Assembly: GCF_003058265.1 (NCBI RefSeq)
Contig: NZ_QBUK01000003.1
Coordinates: 310,001-374,000 of the forward strand
DNA length: 64,000 nucleotides
Direction of reading: 5' to 3'
From: Flagellimonas amoyensis
GTDB lineage: Bacteria; Bacteroidota; Bacteroidia; Flavobacteriales; Flavobacteriaceae
Under the pieces are notes generated by a model. It was not told the DNA's origin, searched no databases, and saw only the letters and a program-made list of their open reading frames with translations. How positions within the stretch are numbered: position 1 is the first letter of the stretch; each line of letters starts with the position of its first letter. The translations under genes were made by a program, and so were the position numbers. Below, one piece after another: positions 1 through 8,309 of this stretch.

Positions 1-1533
1 GAGTACCATCTTGCCGCTAATGGCGTTCGAGCCTGGGGCAACACGGGCAATCATACGGTAAGAACCGATATTGTCCTCTGAAAAGGAAAGATTCAACCAG
101 TTGTCGGAGAAGTCCAGCTTGGAATCGATCTTATCATCCCCTTTCTTCAATTCGGCCTTGGGCTTGTCTATGGAGCCGGTAAGGGCCACGGAATAGGTGT
201 TGCCGTTCACGCTGAGGTCATAATTCCCTCGGATGTCCACCAAGTCCATGGATTGGATGATGTTCTTGGTTCCCTGTACCCAGTTTTCGTAGAGGATGGT
301 ACCTTCGTCAAAAATTTCACCGGAAGTGATCAAGAAGTTCGCCTGACTGCCGGTTTGTAGAGATCCTATTTGGCCGGACATGCCCAAAATGCCTGCGGGC
401 ACTGTGGTCAGTGCTTCCAAAGCCTTGGTCTTGGAAAGCCCGTACGTGATGGCCTTGGCCAATTTTTCCTTCAGGTCGGAAGGGGACTTCAATTCGTGTA
501 GTGTGATGGAAAATTCCACCCCATTTTCAGCCAATACCTTAGGGTTGGATGGTGCCAAGTTCCAATGCCTCATATCCTTGAGGGCGATGAATTCGGCCTG
601 ATAGGGATTGGATACGTCGAAGGCATCTGGAAAATTCAAGGGAAGGATCAACTTGGCCTTGGTGGCCTTGATGTCCTCAATGCGTTCATATTCATCGCCT
701 CCGCCCAAAATGGCGTATTGGATGCCGAACAGGTCCCCGATCTTATCGGCCCGTAGTACATTTCCATTGTCACCGGCAGCAAAAATCTGGGTAAGGCCCT
801 TGTTGGCTGCCAAAGCTTCCAGTGAGCGGTCCTTGGTGTCCACATTGCCTTTGTTGTACCAGTCCAGATCATAGTACAATTGTCTCATCAAGGCCATGGC
901 CCCCATGAGGGAACCGGGGTAGGATTGTCTTTTGGCTACGCTTTTTTGAAAGGAAAAGTATTGCGCGGATTTGTCCGAAAGGATTCTTTGGGCCTCGGTT
1001 CCAGCGTCGTTCAGTGCGACCAGTAGTCCCGTTCCCCTTGCAATACCGTCCTGGATATGGGTGTTCACTGTCCCAAAACCTGCTTTTCGGAGCTCTTCGG
1101 CTTTTTTGGAGTCGTAGGAGAAGCTGTTCACGGCATTGTTCTCTGGCATGATGTGGTCGTTCCAATAGAACCCTTCTCGCTCCGGGCCATATTGTGCAGA
1201 CCTTCCTGCATTATTTGCCCTTTCGGGCGCCTTTACCCCAAAATTCGAAAAAATGTCCACAAAGGAAGGGTATATGGACTTCCCGTCAAGGTCTTGGATC
1301 ACGGCATTCTTGGGAATGCTCACGGACTTGCCTACCTGCACTACCTTTCCGTTCTGGATCAGTAGGGTCCCTTTTTCAATGACCTGTGTGGGTGTCACGT
1401 GGATCTTGGCATTCGTGAATGCCGTGTAGTTGTTGTTCTTTGTCTTTACACCATCATTTGTTGGAAAATAATCTTGTGCGAACAAAGAAATACCGCCCCA
1501 AAAGAAGGACAGCGCCAAGAGTTTAATTTTCAT
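1..1533 (-). CDS. Amidohydrolase-family exported protein, N-terminal part (runs off left edge)
   Basis: The reading frame is open from an ATG at 1533 to the left edge, 511 codons, so the 3' end lies outside the window. Residues 1-19 form a signal peptide ending ISLFAQ, so the protein is exported. Residues from about 40 resemble the composite beta-sandwich start of imidazolonepropionase-like amidohydrolases (an LLIQNGKVVQVG strand, then LDGKSIYPSFVD). A later segment (KALEALTTVPAGILGMSGQIGSL region, about 375-405) matches the usual TxxPAxxLG end of such domains. The metal-binding HxH expected after the PSFVD strand is absent: the segment reads DIFSNFG. Flavobacteria often carry about 1,000-residue double amidohydrolases with a degenerate first half, and this is probably one. 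Substrate unknown; the catalytic half, if present, is to the left. Confidence 0.8.
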   Translation of the reverse strand, partial: MKIKLLALSFFWGGISLFAQDYFPTNDGVKTKNNNYTAFTNAKIHVTPTQVIEKGTLLIQNGKVVQVGKSVSIPKNAVIQDLDGKSIYPSFVDIFSNFGVKAPERANNAGRSAQYGPEREGFYWNDHIMPENNAVNSFSYDSKKAEELRKAGFGTVNTHIQDGIARGTGLLVALNDAGTEAQRILSDKSAQYFSFQKSVAKRQSYPGSLMGAMALMRQLYYDLDWYNKGNVDTKDRSLEALAANKGLTQIFAAGDNGNVLRADKIGDLFGIQYAILGGGDEYERIEDIKATKAKLILPLNFPDAFDVSNPYQAEFIALKDMRHWNLAPSNPKVLAENGVEFSITLHELKSPSDLKEKLAKAITYGLSKTKALEALTTVPAGILGMSGQIGSLQTGSQANFLITSGEIFDEGTILYENWVQGTKNIIQSMDLVDIRGNYDLSVNGNTYSVALTGSIDKPKAELKKGDDKIDSKLDFSDNWLNLSFSEDNIGSYRMIARVAPGSNAISGKMVL

Positions 1534-1595
1534 AAAGTTGAATTGAATTAGTTTAGTGGTCTAAATATAAAGGAAGTGTGCAGACCCCACAAGTT

Positions 1596-2672
1596 TCAGT
1601 CATGCTTCCCAAGGCGTTTTTGGTGGTTGATCATCAACCCAACGACCGAGTTGTAACTTTTGATTCCCTCTTTTTGGTTGTTCGCCTTCAAAAAAGTGTT
1701 GAACAGGGCCTTGAAGACCGGCTCCATGGGATTTTCATATTTTTTCCAAAAATCTGCCAATTCCTTATAATTTTTTTTCACGCCGGGGTGAAGAGCGTTC
1801 AAAATTTCATTGTATTTGACTTCATCTTTTTGGTATAGATCCACAAGGCAGTACCCCAATGCATGGTTATACGCTGCATATTTGAAGTAAGGGTCGTCGC
1901 TTTGCGATGTGACCAAAAAACCTATGAAATTAGTGGCATCCTCGGCGGAATAGCCCAATTGGTGCCCCACTTCGTGCCCGCTCACGGCAGGCAGCCGGAA
2001 CAATGGCGTCAGACCGTTCACCTGGGCCTCGTTCGTGAAGGGGTTGAGGTAACCCCCATATCCCATATAGGTTAGGGGAAGACTGTAGATTGATGATTTC
2101 AGGCTGGGAGTTTCGTAGTTGAAGCTAGGGTATGTTTGGTTTAAAAGATGATAGGCATCCTCTGTTTTGGTGAAAATTTCCCTTTTGGTATAGGGAATAT
2201 GCACAGGGGAAAGGGTATCTCCGGTAATCTCGTTTTGGTACTGGTTGGCCCTCTCTGCCAGATATTCGGTGAAATCCACCAATTCGTCAAGTGTATACTC
2301 ACGTGCTATGCCCAACCGCCATGTGATGGGCTGTCGGTAATAGTTGAGTCCCCAGAGCAAATGGAACGCAAAATAGGCAATGGAGAATACCACCAAGATG
2401 TCTTTGAGAAAAAAAAGCGGTCGTTTTTTGATGGTCTTCCAATGGCGGTAACAGTACCTGATGGCCATCACGGTCAAGGCGGTATAGACCAGGTCCCCAA
2501 CCGAAAAGGGAATCCATCCGAAAAGGGTACGCAACAATCCGGAGATATAGGGGTATACTCCATTACTGTAATAATTCTCGACAAAGAGGGGATAGCTTCC
2601 CATCCATTTGACCAATATAATTTGGATTGGAAGCGCAATGGCAAGGATAGTTTTCGTTTTTTGTCCCATCAA
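1596..2672 (-). CDS. DUF3810 membrane protein with HExxH zinc-protease signature
   Basis: A 358-residue protein matching the DUF3810 family by overall pattern. It has a membrane segment at about 7-24, a second hydrophobic stretch near 60-75 and a third at about 91-109, then a large soluble domain. HEVGH at 233-237 followed by YSAED near 241-245 looks like a gluzincin metal site (HExxH plus a downstream Glu), so a membrane-anchored zinc peptidase is plausible although no substrate is known. Two Met codons stand at the start (2672 and 2669). The gene follows the prolyl isomerase gene on the same strand but a hairpin terminator at 2705-2735 lies between, so it is probably transcribed separately. 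Confidence 0.82.
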   Translation of the reverse strand: MMGQKTKTILAIALPIQIILVKWMGSYPLFVENYYSNGVYPYISGLLRTLFGWIPFSVGDLVYTALTVMAIRYCYRHWKTIKKRPLFFLKDILVVFSIAYFAFHLLWGLNYYRQPITWRLGIAREYTLDELVDFTEYLAERANQYQNEITGDTLSPVHIPYTKREIFTKTEDAYHLLNQTYPSFNYETPSLKSSIYSLPLTYMGYGGYLNPFTNEAQVNGLTPLFRLPAVSGHEVGHQLGYSAEDATNFIGFLVTSQSDDPYFKYAAYNHALGYCLVDLYQKDEVKYNEILNALHPGVKKNYKELADFWKKYENPMEPVFKALFNTFLKANNQKEGIKSYNSVVGLMINHQKRLGKHD

Positions 2673-2704
2673 TATAAAGCGAAAATAGGTGCGACCATAA
2701 ATGG

Positions 2705-2735
2705 AAAAGCCGTACGGAAAAGTACGGCTTTTTTT
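2705..2735. terminator. Hairpin terminator, probably bidirectional
   Basis: Perfect 11-bp arms AAAAGCCGTAC (2705-2715) and GTACGGCTTTT (2722-2732) around a 6-nt loop, followed by T residues to 2735. It lies just past the stop of the minus-strand prolyl isomerase gene. On the minus strand the U-tract is 4 nt; on the plus strand it is 7 nt. Confidence 0.8.
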
Positions 2736-2753
2736 ATGTTCAATAGTTGGTTT

Positions 2754-3860
2754 TTATTCTTGGATTCCCACAATCTCTAGGTCAAAGACCAATGTGGAGC
2801 CTCCGGGAATGGGGCCATAGTCATTGTCGCCATATCCCAAATGCGGAGGGATGAACAAACGTATTTTGTCCCCCACTTTCATGGTGAGCAGTCCTTCCCT
2901 AAAGCCTGCCGCCAATTGGGCATCCGGGCTGTAATCCATAGGGTAGGGGCTGTATAGGCCACGATCTCTTTTGCCAGGGTTCACTTGGTTGAACTTTTCG
3001 GCAATTTCCATAATGTTGGTGTCGAACAGTTCGCCATTGGCCAACCAGCCGGCATAGTTCACCATTGCTTTTTGGCCTAGTTTAGGCTGTTCGCCATCCC
3101 CTTCATTCAGTTTGACTATTTTCAGTCCGGAAGGGGTCTCTTCGGCATTGGCCATTTGTGAAGTAAATTCGGCGACCCAATCCTCTTTCATTTTTTTGAA
3201 AGCGGCCTCAACTGCCTTTTCTTCTTCAAAATAAGCGTTCATTACCTGTATGGCATCAAATTTTTTGGCCTCCTTGCCATTTCGGACAATGGCCACTTTG
3301 TTCATCACCACATCCACTTTGGGTCTGTCGCCAGGTCCAGTTTCCGTGTTGGCGATGGAGTCCACCACTTCGATTCCCTTGACCACTTCCCCAAAAACGG
3401 TGTGCTTGCCGTTCAGCCATGGAGTTTCGTTGTGCGTGATGAAAAACTGGCTGCTATTGGTTTTTGGGCCTCTGTTGGCCATGGAGATGATGCCTTTTTT
3501 GGAATGTGTCAAGGAGTCATGGATCTCATCTTTGAACGTATATCCGATATTTCCACTGCCTGTTCCCGAAGGGTCACCGCCTTGGATCATAAAATCTTTG
3601 ATCACCCTGTGGAAAACAATGCCGTCATAGAACTTTTTTTCTTTGTACTCGTCATTCACAAAGGGGTTGTTCCCTTCTGCCAAGGACACGAAGTTGGCCA
3701 CAGTGACCGGGGTCTTTTCGTATTCCAGTTTGATGATGATGTCCCCTTTGGTCGTCTGGATATCGGCATAGATACCATCTCCCAAATCAGCATGCTGGCT
3801 GGATTTGCACCCCAAAATGACCAAGGAGAACAGGGTTATGATGTAAAGTGATTGTTTCAT
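2754..3860 (-). CDS. Cyclophilin-FKBP fusion peptidyl-prolyl isomerase, lipoprotein
   Basis: A 368-residue protein with a lipoprotein signal (LVILGC, acylated Cys18). Residues about 30-200 are a cyclophilin domain with FHRVIKDFMIQGGDPSGTG and the SSQFFIT strand. A charged linker follows, then an FKBP domain at about 260-368 (GQKAMVNYAG, YGDNDYGPIPGGSTLVFDLE). It should catalyse prolyl cis-trans isomerisation and fold exported proteins at an envelope membrane. The fused arrangement is known in Flavobacteriia. It lies 14 bp downstream of gldI on the same strand, and with nrnA the three genes form a likely operon read from 5436 leftwards, ending at the hairpin at 2705-2735. Confidence 0.93.
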   Translation of the reverse strand: MKQSLYIITLFSLVILGCKSSQHADLGDGIYADIQTTKGDIIIKLEYEKTPVTVANFVSLAEGNNPFVNDEYKEKKFYDGIVFHRVIKDFMIQGGDPSGTGSGNIGYTFKDEIHDSLTHSKKGIISMANRGPKTNSSQFFITHNETPWLNGKHTVFGEVVKGIEVVDSIANTETGPGDRPKVDVVMNKVAIVRNGKEAKKFDAIQVMNAYFEEEKAVEAAFKKMKEDWVAEFTSQMANAEETPSGLKIVKLNEGDGEQPKLGQKAMVNYAGWLANGELFDTNIMEIAEKFNQVNPGKRDRGLYSPYPMDYSPDAQLAAGFREGLLTMKVGDKIRLFIPPHLGYGDNDYGPIPGGSTLVFDLEIVGIQE

Positions 3861-3874
3861 TTGATGTATGGATT

Positions 3875-4423
3875 TTAGTTTAAACTGTCTTTATGGATAA
3901 TGATCGTATGTAGTTCCACCGAAGATTTCAATGGCGTCCGCGGGCCGATGGCCTTATTGTCCCCTTGATAGCCATAGGCCTGCAATGAGGGGAATATAAA
4001 TGTGGCCTTCTCGTTGATTTTGAGTAGTTTCACCGCATTTTGGAGCCCCGGGAACAATTGCTGCTTGTCCACCACATGCGATGTTGGGCCAATTTGCTCG
4101 GCGGTATAGATGGTGTCGTTTTGCAACGACATCAGATTATAGGAAAACAAGATTTGGTCCTCTGATTTGGGCAAATAGGTGGCCGTATCGTTTTTTGTTT
4201 CAAAATAGTACCAGAAACCATTGGGACTGGAGCTATATTCGTGAAGCGTGTCCTTGGCCATGAGTTCTTTGATCATTTCCTCTTCCTTGGCCAACAATTG
4301 TTTGCTTCGTTCTATGGATTCCTTGTAGAAGCTGCCGGATTTTACTTCCACGGGTTTTCGTGGTTCAGGGCCTTTGCAGCTTGCAAAAGCGATTACGGCT
4401 ATGCATAAAAGGACAATTCTCAT
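3875..4423 (-). CDS. gldI: Gliding motility-associated peptidyl-prolyl isomerase GldI
   Basis: A 182-residue FKBP-type lipoprotein. The signal peptide ends FASC with Cys16 as lipidation site. The C-terminal half carries the FKBP pattern LFPGLQNAVKLL, then KATFIFPSLQAYGYQGD. GldI is known in Flavobacterium johnsoniae as one of the lipoproteins required for gliding and type IX secretion, where it is thought to help fold gliding-machinery proteins. The gene start overlaps the nrnA stop by 4 bp (ATGA) and is followed 14 bp later by a second prolyl isomerase. The gene for a T9SS-dependent adhesin at 45111 fits a gliding, T9SS-bearing cell. Length is close to that of known GldI proteins. Confidence 0.92.
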   Translation of the reverse strand: MRIVLLCIAVIAFASCKGPEPRKPVEVKSGSFYKESIERSKQLLAKEEEMIKELMAKDTLHEYSSSPNGFWYYFETKNDTATYLPKSEDQILFSYNLMSLQNDTIYTAEQIGPTSHVVDKQQLFPGLQNAVKLLKINEKATFIFPSLQAYGYQGDNKAIGPRTPLKSSVELHTIIIHKDSLN

Positions 4424-5436
4424 GGGTTCAATCGGCTTTTATAGGTTTTCAGGATGGCATTGAACTGTTCGATGGTCTCTTCCATGCCCAGGTCACTTTT
4501 GCCACCTGCGGCATTGTCGTGCCCGCCCCCTTGAAAATGCTTTCGGGCAAATTCGTTCACCGAAAAGTCACCCACGGAACGTAGGGAGATTTTGATAATG
4601 CCTTCTTCCTTGTTTTCAATAAAGATCAATGCAAAAACAATCTCCTCCAAGGTAAGTCCATAATTCACAAATCCTTCCGTGTCCCCTTTCTTGAAATCAT
4701 GGGCATCCAGTTCGTTCTGCGTTAGGGTGATGTATGCCGTCCGATATTCGGGCAAGATAACCATATTGCTCAGGGCTACGCCCAACAAATGCAATCTGGA
4801 AGGCGAATTGGTATCGAACACCTGTCTGTGGATTTCCATGTTCTCTGCGCCCCTGTCTATCAGCTCCGCCACTACGCGGTGGGTTTTGCTCGATGTGGAC
4901 CGGTACTTGAAGGAACCCGTATCGGTCATGATGCCCGTGTAAAGGTTAGTGGCAATTTCCTTGGTCACCTGCTCGGCTCCGCCCAAAAAAGAGATGAAAT
5001 TATAGACCATCTCGCAGGTGGAGCTCATGCTGACATCGGAATAGGTCACCTTGGCATAATCACCAGGTTGCTGGTGATGGTCTATCATGATGAAATCGGC
5101 CTTGGCCTGCCTCAGTGCGGATTCCATCTGTCCAACCCTGGACAGGTCGTTGAAATCCAAAGTGAAGATCAAGGAAGATTCATCCAACAATCGCTGGGCC
5201 CTTTGGGTCTCCCATTCGTAATTGATGACCGTCTCGTTGCCGGGCATCCATTTCAGGAACTTGGGGTAATCGTTAGGGGCAATTACATGGGCCGTGTGGC
5301 CCATTCCCTTCAAAAACCCATAGAGTGCCAAGCAAGAGCCGATAGCATCGCCATCGGGGTTTTTATGAGGAACGATCACAATTTTTTGAGGCTGGGAAAG
5401 TATCGACTTTACTGTCGTGATATCCGCTGAATTCAT
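4420..5436 (-). CDS. DHH-family phosphoesterase, NrnA-like oligoribonuclease / pAp phosphatase
   Basis: A 338-residue protein with the full DHH/DHHA1 arrangement: NPDGDAIGS at 26-34, the DFND strand near 94-97, the DHH triad at 119-121, TGIMTDTGSF, and the C-terminal GGGHDNAAGG substrate loop. This family degrades short RNA oligonucleotides and 3'-phosphoadenosine-5'-phosphate using manganese. I start at 5436 (MNSADITT), not at an upstream in-frame Met at 5505, because homology begins here and the upstream stretch contains the promoter. A TATATTTG box ends only 5 nt before this ATG, so the mRNA may be nearly leaderless. The stop overlaps the gldI start. Confidence 0.9.
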   Translation of the reverse strand: MNSADITTVKSILSQPQKIVIVPHKNPDGDAIGSCLALYGFLKGMGHTAHVIAPNDYPKFLKWMPGNETVINYEWETQRAQRLLDESSLIFTLDFNDLSRVGQMESALRQAKADFIMIDHHQQPGDYAKVTYSDVSMSSTCEMVYNFISFLGGAEQVTKEIATNLYTGIMTDTGSFKYRSTSSKTHRVVAELIDRGAENMEIHRQVFDTNSPSRLHLLGVALSNMVILPEYRTAYITLTQNELDAHDFKKGDTEGFVNYGLTLEEIVFALIFIENKEEGIIKISLRSVGDFSVNEFARKHFQGGGHDNAAGGKSDLGMEETIEQFNAILKTYKSRLNP

Positions 5437-5441
5437 GCGGC

Positions 5442-5449
5442 CAAATATA
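5442..5449 (-). promoter_or_regulatory. Putative -7 promoter box of nrnA-gldI operon
   Basis: TATATTTG on the minus strand fits the Bacteroidota TAnnTTTG -7 consensus. No TTG stands at the ideal upstream spacing; the nearest is 26 nt away. The box is separated from the nrnA ATG by only 5 nt. Confidence 0.5.
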
Positions 5450-5484
5450 CAATAATATAATATAGAGGTAACTGGCAATATCCT

Positions 5485-5492
5485 TATTTTTG
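5485..5492 (+). promoter_or_regulatory. Putative -7 promoter box of the PhoD-like gene
   Basis: TATTTTTG matches the TAnnTTTG consensus and ends 18 nt before the ATG at 5511. No clear TTG -33 element is visible. It is divergent from the nrnA box at 5442-5449. Confidence 0.5.
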
Positions 5493-5510
5493 AACCTCTA
5501 AACACTGACG

Positions 5511-6545
5511 ATGAAGCACACTTCCGTTTTGCTGGTCCTTGTGGTCCTTTTTATGGGATGCAAAAGGAAAGATGGGAAACAACCATTGGAAAAAGAAAAG
5601 CAACGGCCTGATTTTGTGGTGGCCTTTGGCTCCTGCAACATGCCCCAGGAACCCAACCCGTTTTGGGACGATGTACTGGTCGAAAACCCGGATGTCTGGG
5701 TTTGGGGAGGTGATATTGTCTATGCCGATACGGACGATGTGGACAGGATCAGGGCCATTTATGCGATGCAGGATACGGTGCAGGGCTATGCCCGATTGAA
5801 GGCAGAGGTTCCCATTATCGGGACTTGGGACGATCATGATTTTGGGCTGAACGATGGAGGCTCCGGATTTGCCGTGAAAAAGGAAAGTCAGCAGGTGTTC
5901 TTGGATTTTATGGGAGTGCCTTCGGACAGTGAGCGAAGAACCCGCGAAGGAGTCTATGCCTCGCACGAATTTGAACTACCTGAGGGAAAAGTGAAGATCA
6001 TCGTTTTGGATATCCGATATTTCCGAAGTGACCTGATCAGGGACGAAGACCCCAAAAGAAGGTATAAGCCCAATATCGAGGATGGGGCCACCATACTCGG
6101 GAATGTCCAATGGGACTGGTTGCAGGGCGAGTTGGCCAATTCCGATGCGGATTTTAACCTGATCATGTCCAGTATACAGATATTGTCCGGGGAGCACGGT
6201 TTTGAGACTTGGGGCAATTTTCCGCATGAGGTCGAAAAATTGGAAACCATGATTGTGGAATCAGGGGCGAAGGGGGTCATCATTTTGTCCGGGGACCGTC
6301 ACATCTCTGAATTTTCAAGGAGCACTGTCACTGGATTGCCCTATCCCTTGGTGGATTTTACGAGCAGTGGGCTCACCCATTCCTATGCATCCTTCAGTGG
6401 GGAACCTAATAGCTATAGGGTAGGTGAGGTGGTTTCCGATAAAAGTTACGGGATCATCGACCTAAATTTCAAGGATAAAGAAGCCCACATGAAGATCATG
6501 GGCGATAACGGAGCTGTGCTTCAGGAGTTAAAACAAACCTATTAA
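5511..6545 (+). CDS. PhoD-like alkaline phosphatase / phosphodiesterase, lipoprotein
   Basis: A 344-residue protein with a lipobox ending MGC (Cys17). The PhoD-like metallophosphatase motifs appear in order: FGSCN, then [10 protein letters not shown] (metal-binding Asp), [12 protein letters not shown], and [10 protein letters not shown] near 245-255. Members hydrolyse phosphomonoesters or diesters outside the cytoplasm; the substrate cannot be read from sequence. It is transcribed alone, divergent from nrnA and 50 bp upstream of ndk, which has its own promoter. The start is supported by the signal peptide and by an upstream TAnnTTTG box. Confidence 0.88.
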   Translation: MKHTSVLLVLVVLFMGCKRKDGKQPLEKEKQRPDFVVAFGSCNMPQEPNPFWDDVLVENPDVWVWGGDIVYADTDDVDRIRAIYAMQDTVQGYARLKAEVPIIGTWDDHDFGLNDGGSGFAVKKESQQVFLDFMGVPSDSERRTREGVYASHEFELPEGKVKIIVLDIRYFRSDLIRDEDPKRRYKPNIEDGATILGNVQWDWLQGELANSDADFNLIMSSIQILSGEHGFETWGNFPHEVEKLETMIVESGAKGVIILSGDRHISEFSRSTVTGLPYPLVDFTSSGLTHSYASFSGEPNSYRVGEVVSDKSYGIIDLNFKDKEAHMKIMGDNGAVLQELKQTY

Positions 6546-6548
6546 CAC

Positions 6549-6578
6549 TTGTCCGTTGTTCCAAAAACTGTACTTTTG
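6549..6578 (+). promoter_or_regulatory. Bacteroidota promoter of ndk
   Basis: TTG at 6549-6551, a 19-nt spacer and TACTTTTG at 6571-6578 match the TTG-N17-23-TAnnTTTG housekeeping promoter consensus. The ATG of ndk follows 17 nt later. Confidence 0.8.
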
Positions 6579-6595
6579 CGCAAAATTTAAAGAAA

Positions 6596-7015
6596 ATGAC
6601 GGGAAATAGAACGTTTACCATGATCAAGCCAGATGCTGTTGAAAACGGATACATCGGCGCGATTTTGGAAAAAATAACGGCTGCCGGATTTAAGATCGTG
6701 GCCATGAAGTACACCCAATTGAGCCAAAGGGATGCCGAGGAATTCTACGGTATCCACAGAGAGCGTCCTTTCTTTGGTGAATTGGTAGAGTTTATGACCA
6801 GGGGTCCCATTGTGGCCGCCATATTGGAGAAGGACAATGCCGTTGATGATTTTCGTGCCTTGATCGGTGCCACCAACCCGGCCGAAGCCGCCGAGGGGAC
6901 TATCCGTAAGTTGTATGCAGCCAGCATCGGTGAGAACGCCGTTCACGGATCGGACAGTGATGAGAATGCCGCCATTGAAGGTGCTTTCCATTTTTCGGGA
7001 AGGGAAGTGTTCTAA
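6596..7015 (+). CDS. ndk: Nucleoside-diphosphate kinase
   Basis: A 139-residue cytoplasmic enzyme that transfers the gamma-phosphate of ATP to nucleoside diphosphates through a phosphohistidine. It opens with [10 protein letters not shown], carries RPFFGELV near 57-64, and has the catalytic histidine in NAVHGSDS (His117). The length is normal for the family. It sits alone behind its own TTG/TAnnTTTG promoter and ends at a hairpin terminator (7040-7066) that overlaps the end of the convergent GNAT gene. Confidence 0.97.
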   Translation: MTGNRTFTMIKPDAVENGYIGAILEKITAAGFKIVAMKYTQLSQRDAEEFYGIHRERPFFGELVEFMTRGPIVAAILEKDNAVDDFRALIGATNPAEAAEGTIRKLYAASIGENAVHGSDSDENAAIEGAFHFSGREVF

Positions 7016-7030
7016 TTTGAACCAAAGATA

Positions 7031-7570
7031 TCAAGAAGAAGCCGCTCCATTGGAGTGGCTTTTTTTATTGGAAAATAGCAGCAGTTCCGCATGGCTTCCC
7101 TTCGGCGTCACTTTTCCAATTTCTTGGAGCCCCAATTTCATCAGTAATTGGCGGGATCGATCATTGGATGGAAGGACAATGGCGAGCACTTCATCAAAAT
7201 CCAATTGGGATCGGGAATGTTCCAAAAGTGCTTTGCCGGCCTCCAACATCAAACCTTTTCCTTCATGATCTGGCAATAGGGCGAAACCGATGTCCGGATG
7301 ATCCAGATAGTCGCGTTTCAAGAATCCGCAAAGGCCTATCGGGACCATGGATTCCTTTAAGCAGAGCTTATGCAGTCCAAAACCGTGTGTCTGGTAGGAA
7401 TCCATCAGACTTTTCTGGATATAGTTTTCCGCCTCTTCCATCGTATATATTCCCTTGTCCCCAATAAATTGGATCCATGTAGGGCTGTTCAGCAATTCCA
7501 AAATGAATGTGGCATCGGAAAGTTCTGCTTCTGAGATGACGAGCCGTTCTGTGGATAGGATGACTTTCAT
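7031..7570 (-). CDS. GNAT-family N-acetyltransferase, RimJ/RimL type
   Basis: A 179-residue protein beginning MKVILSTERLVISEAE, the typical opening of RimJ/RimL-like GNATs. The acetyl-CoA-binding region is near DIGFALLPDHEGKGLMLEAG (about 95-115), followed by NDRSRQLLMKLGLQEIG. The acceptor is unknown. I use the ATG at 7570; an in-frame Met at 7636 would add 22 residues that do not belong to the domain and overlap the upstream gene. It is the last gene of the recF-lipocalin-DUF721 cluster, 19 bp after DUF721. Its last codons lie inside the ndk terminator. Confidence 0.85.
   Translation of the reverse strand: MKVILSTERLVISEAELSDATFILELLNSPTWIQFIGDKGIYTMEEAENYIQKSLMDSYQTHGFGLHKLCLKESMVPIGLCGFLKRDYLDHPDIGFALLPDHEGKGLMLEAGKALLEHSRSQLDFDEVLAIVLPSNDRSRQLLMKLGLQEIGKVTPKGSHAELLLFSNKKSHSNGAASS
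7040..7066 (+). terminator. Intrinsic terminator of ndk, inside the 3' end of the GNAT gene
   Basis: Stem AGCCGCTCC (7040-7048) pairs with GGAGTGGCT (7052-7060), with one G-U pair and a 3-nt loop, followed by seven T residues to 7066. It starts 24 bp after the ndk stop and is also coding sequence for the last residues of the opposite-strand acetyltransferase. Confidence 0.8.
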
Positions 7571-7589
7571 GAGTGTTGAAGGATCAAGA

Positions 7590-7886
7590 TCAACGAAGCA
7601 CCAATTTCTTGACCAGTTCCCGACCCAGTTCCTCATTGATCATGGAAATGATCTTGGTCTTGCCCAAACTGAGTTCTTCCCGGAGCACGGAGGAGGAAAG
7701 CGAGACGTAGAGTGTCTCGTTCTTGAGTTCCACGGCCGTAGTGTAGTTGTTCACCCCATTGCCCATCTGATTGGTCCATGCCTCGCGGGCATCCACCTTG
7801 TCCATGCCTTTTTGGAGCTTGTTTTCCTTGATGAACTCGTTCAAGGCTTCGCTCAGTGGCAGATGGGAGTTGTTCCGTTTGGCCAT
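7590..7886 (-). CDS. DUF721 (DciA-like) protein
   Basis: A 98-residue protein of the DUF721 family. It starts MAKRNNSHLPLSEAL and has the compact domain containing REAWTNQMG, TLYVSLSSSVLREELS and the closing INEELGRELVKKLVLR. DciA proteins of this family help load the replicative helicase in bacteria lacking DnaC/DnaI; that role is an inference for this short flavobacterial member. Its neighbour recF supports a replication/repair context. The ATG overlaps the lipocalin stop by one base (TAATG), so 7886 is preferred over a longer frame from 7994. Confidence 0.88.
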   Translation of the reverse strand: MAKRNNSHLPLSEALNEFIKENKLQKGMDKVDAREAWTNQMGNGVNNYTTAVELKNETLYVSLSSSVLREELSLGKTKIISMINEELGRELVKKLVLR

Positions 7887-8308
7887 TACTTCGGAATTTG
7901 GATAGGTTGGAACCGCTTGTAGGAATAGGTGACCCCTTCTTCGTTGGTCACCGAAAACGAAAGGGAATCCGCGGACACCAATTTTTCCTCCCATTCGCTG
8001 AACTCATTTTTGTAGCGCAGCGTATAGGTCTCTTGGTTTGCCGATACGGTGAAGAACTCCGTATCGTTCGAGGTGTCGTAGGAGCCATCAAACTGGGGCT
8101 GCATCTTTTTGCGGAACCCTTCGCCATCCTTCAATTTGATGAAATCGATGCTGGGGTTGACCGAGTACTGCTTTTTGGAGCCATCCGGAAATTCCACTTC
8201 GGCAATCTCCCAATATCCGTTCAGATACTGTAGGTCCGCCTCGGCCACAGCGGTTTTTTTGCAGCCCATGAGCATCAATAGCAATATAAAAGGAAAAATC
8301 TGGCGCAT
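7886..8308 (-). CDS. Lipocalin-like small lipoprotein
   Basis: A 140-residue protein with a lipoprotein signal (LLMLMGC, Cys16). The mature part begins with LNGYWEIAEVEFPDGSKK, the W-containing first strand typical of bacterial lipocalin-like domains, and is rich in beta-strand patterns. It probably sits in an envelope membrane with an unknown ligand. It starts one nucleotide after the recF stop and ends in a TAATG overlap with DUF721, so the three are co-transcribed. Confidence 0.75.
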   Translation of the reverse strand: MRQIFPFILLLMLMGCKKTAVAEADLQYLNGYWEIAEVEFPDGSKKQYSVNPSIDFIKLKDGEGFRKKMQPQFDGSYDTSNDTEFFTVSANQETYTLRYKNEFSEWEEKLVSADSLSFSVTNEEGVTYSYKRFQPIQIPK

Positions 8309-8309
8309 G

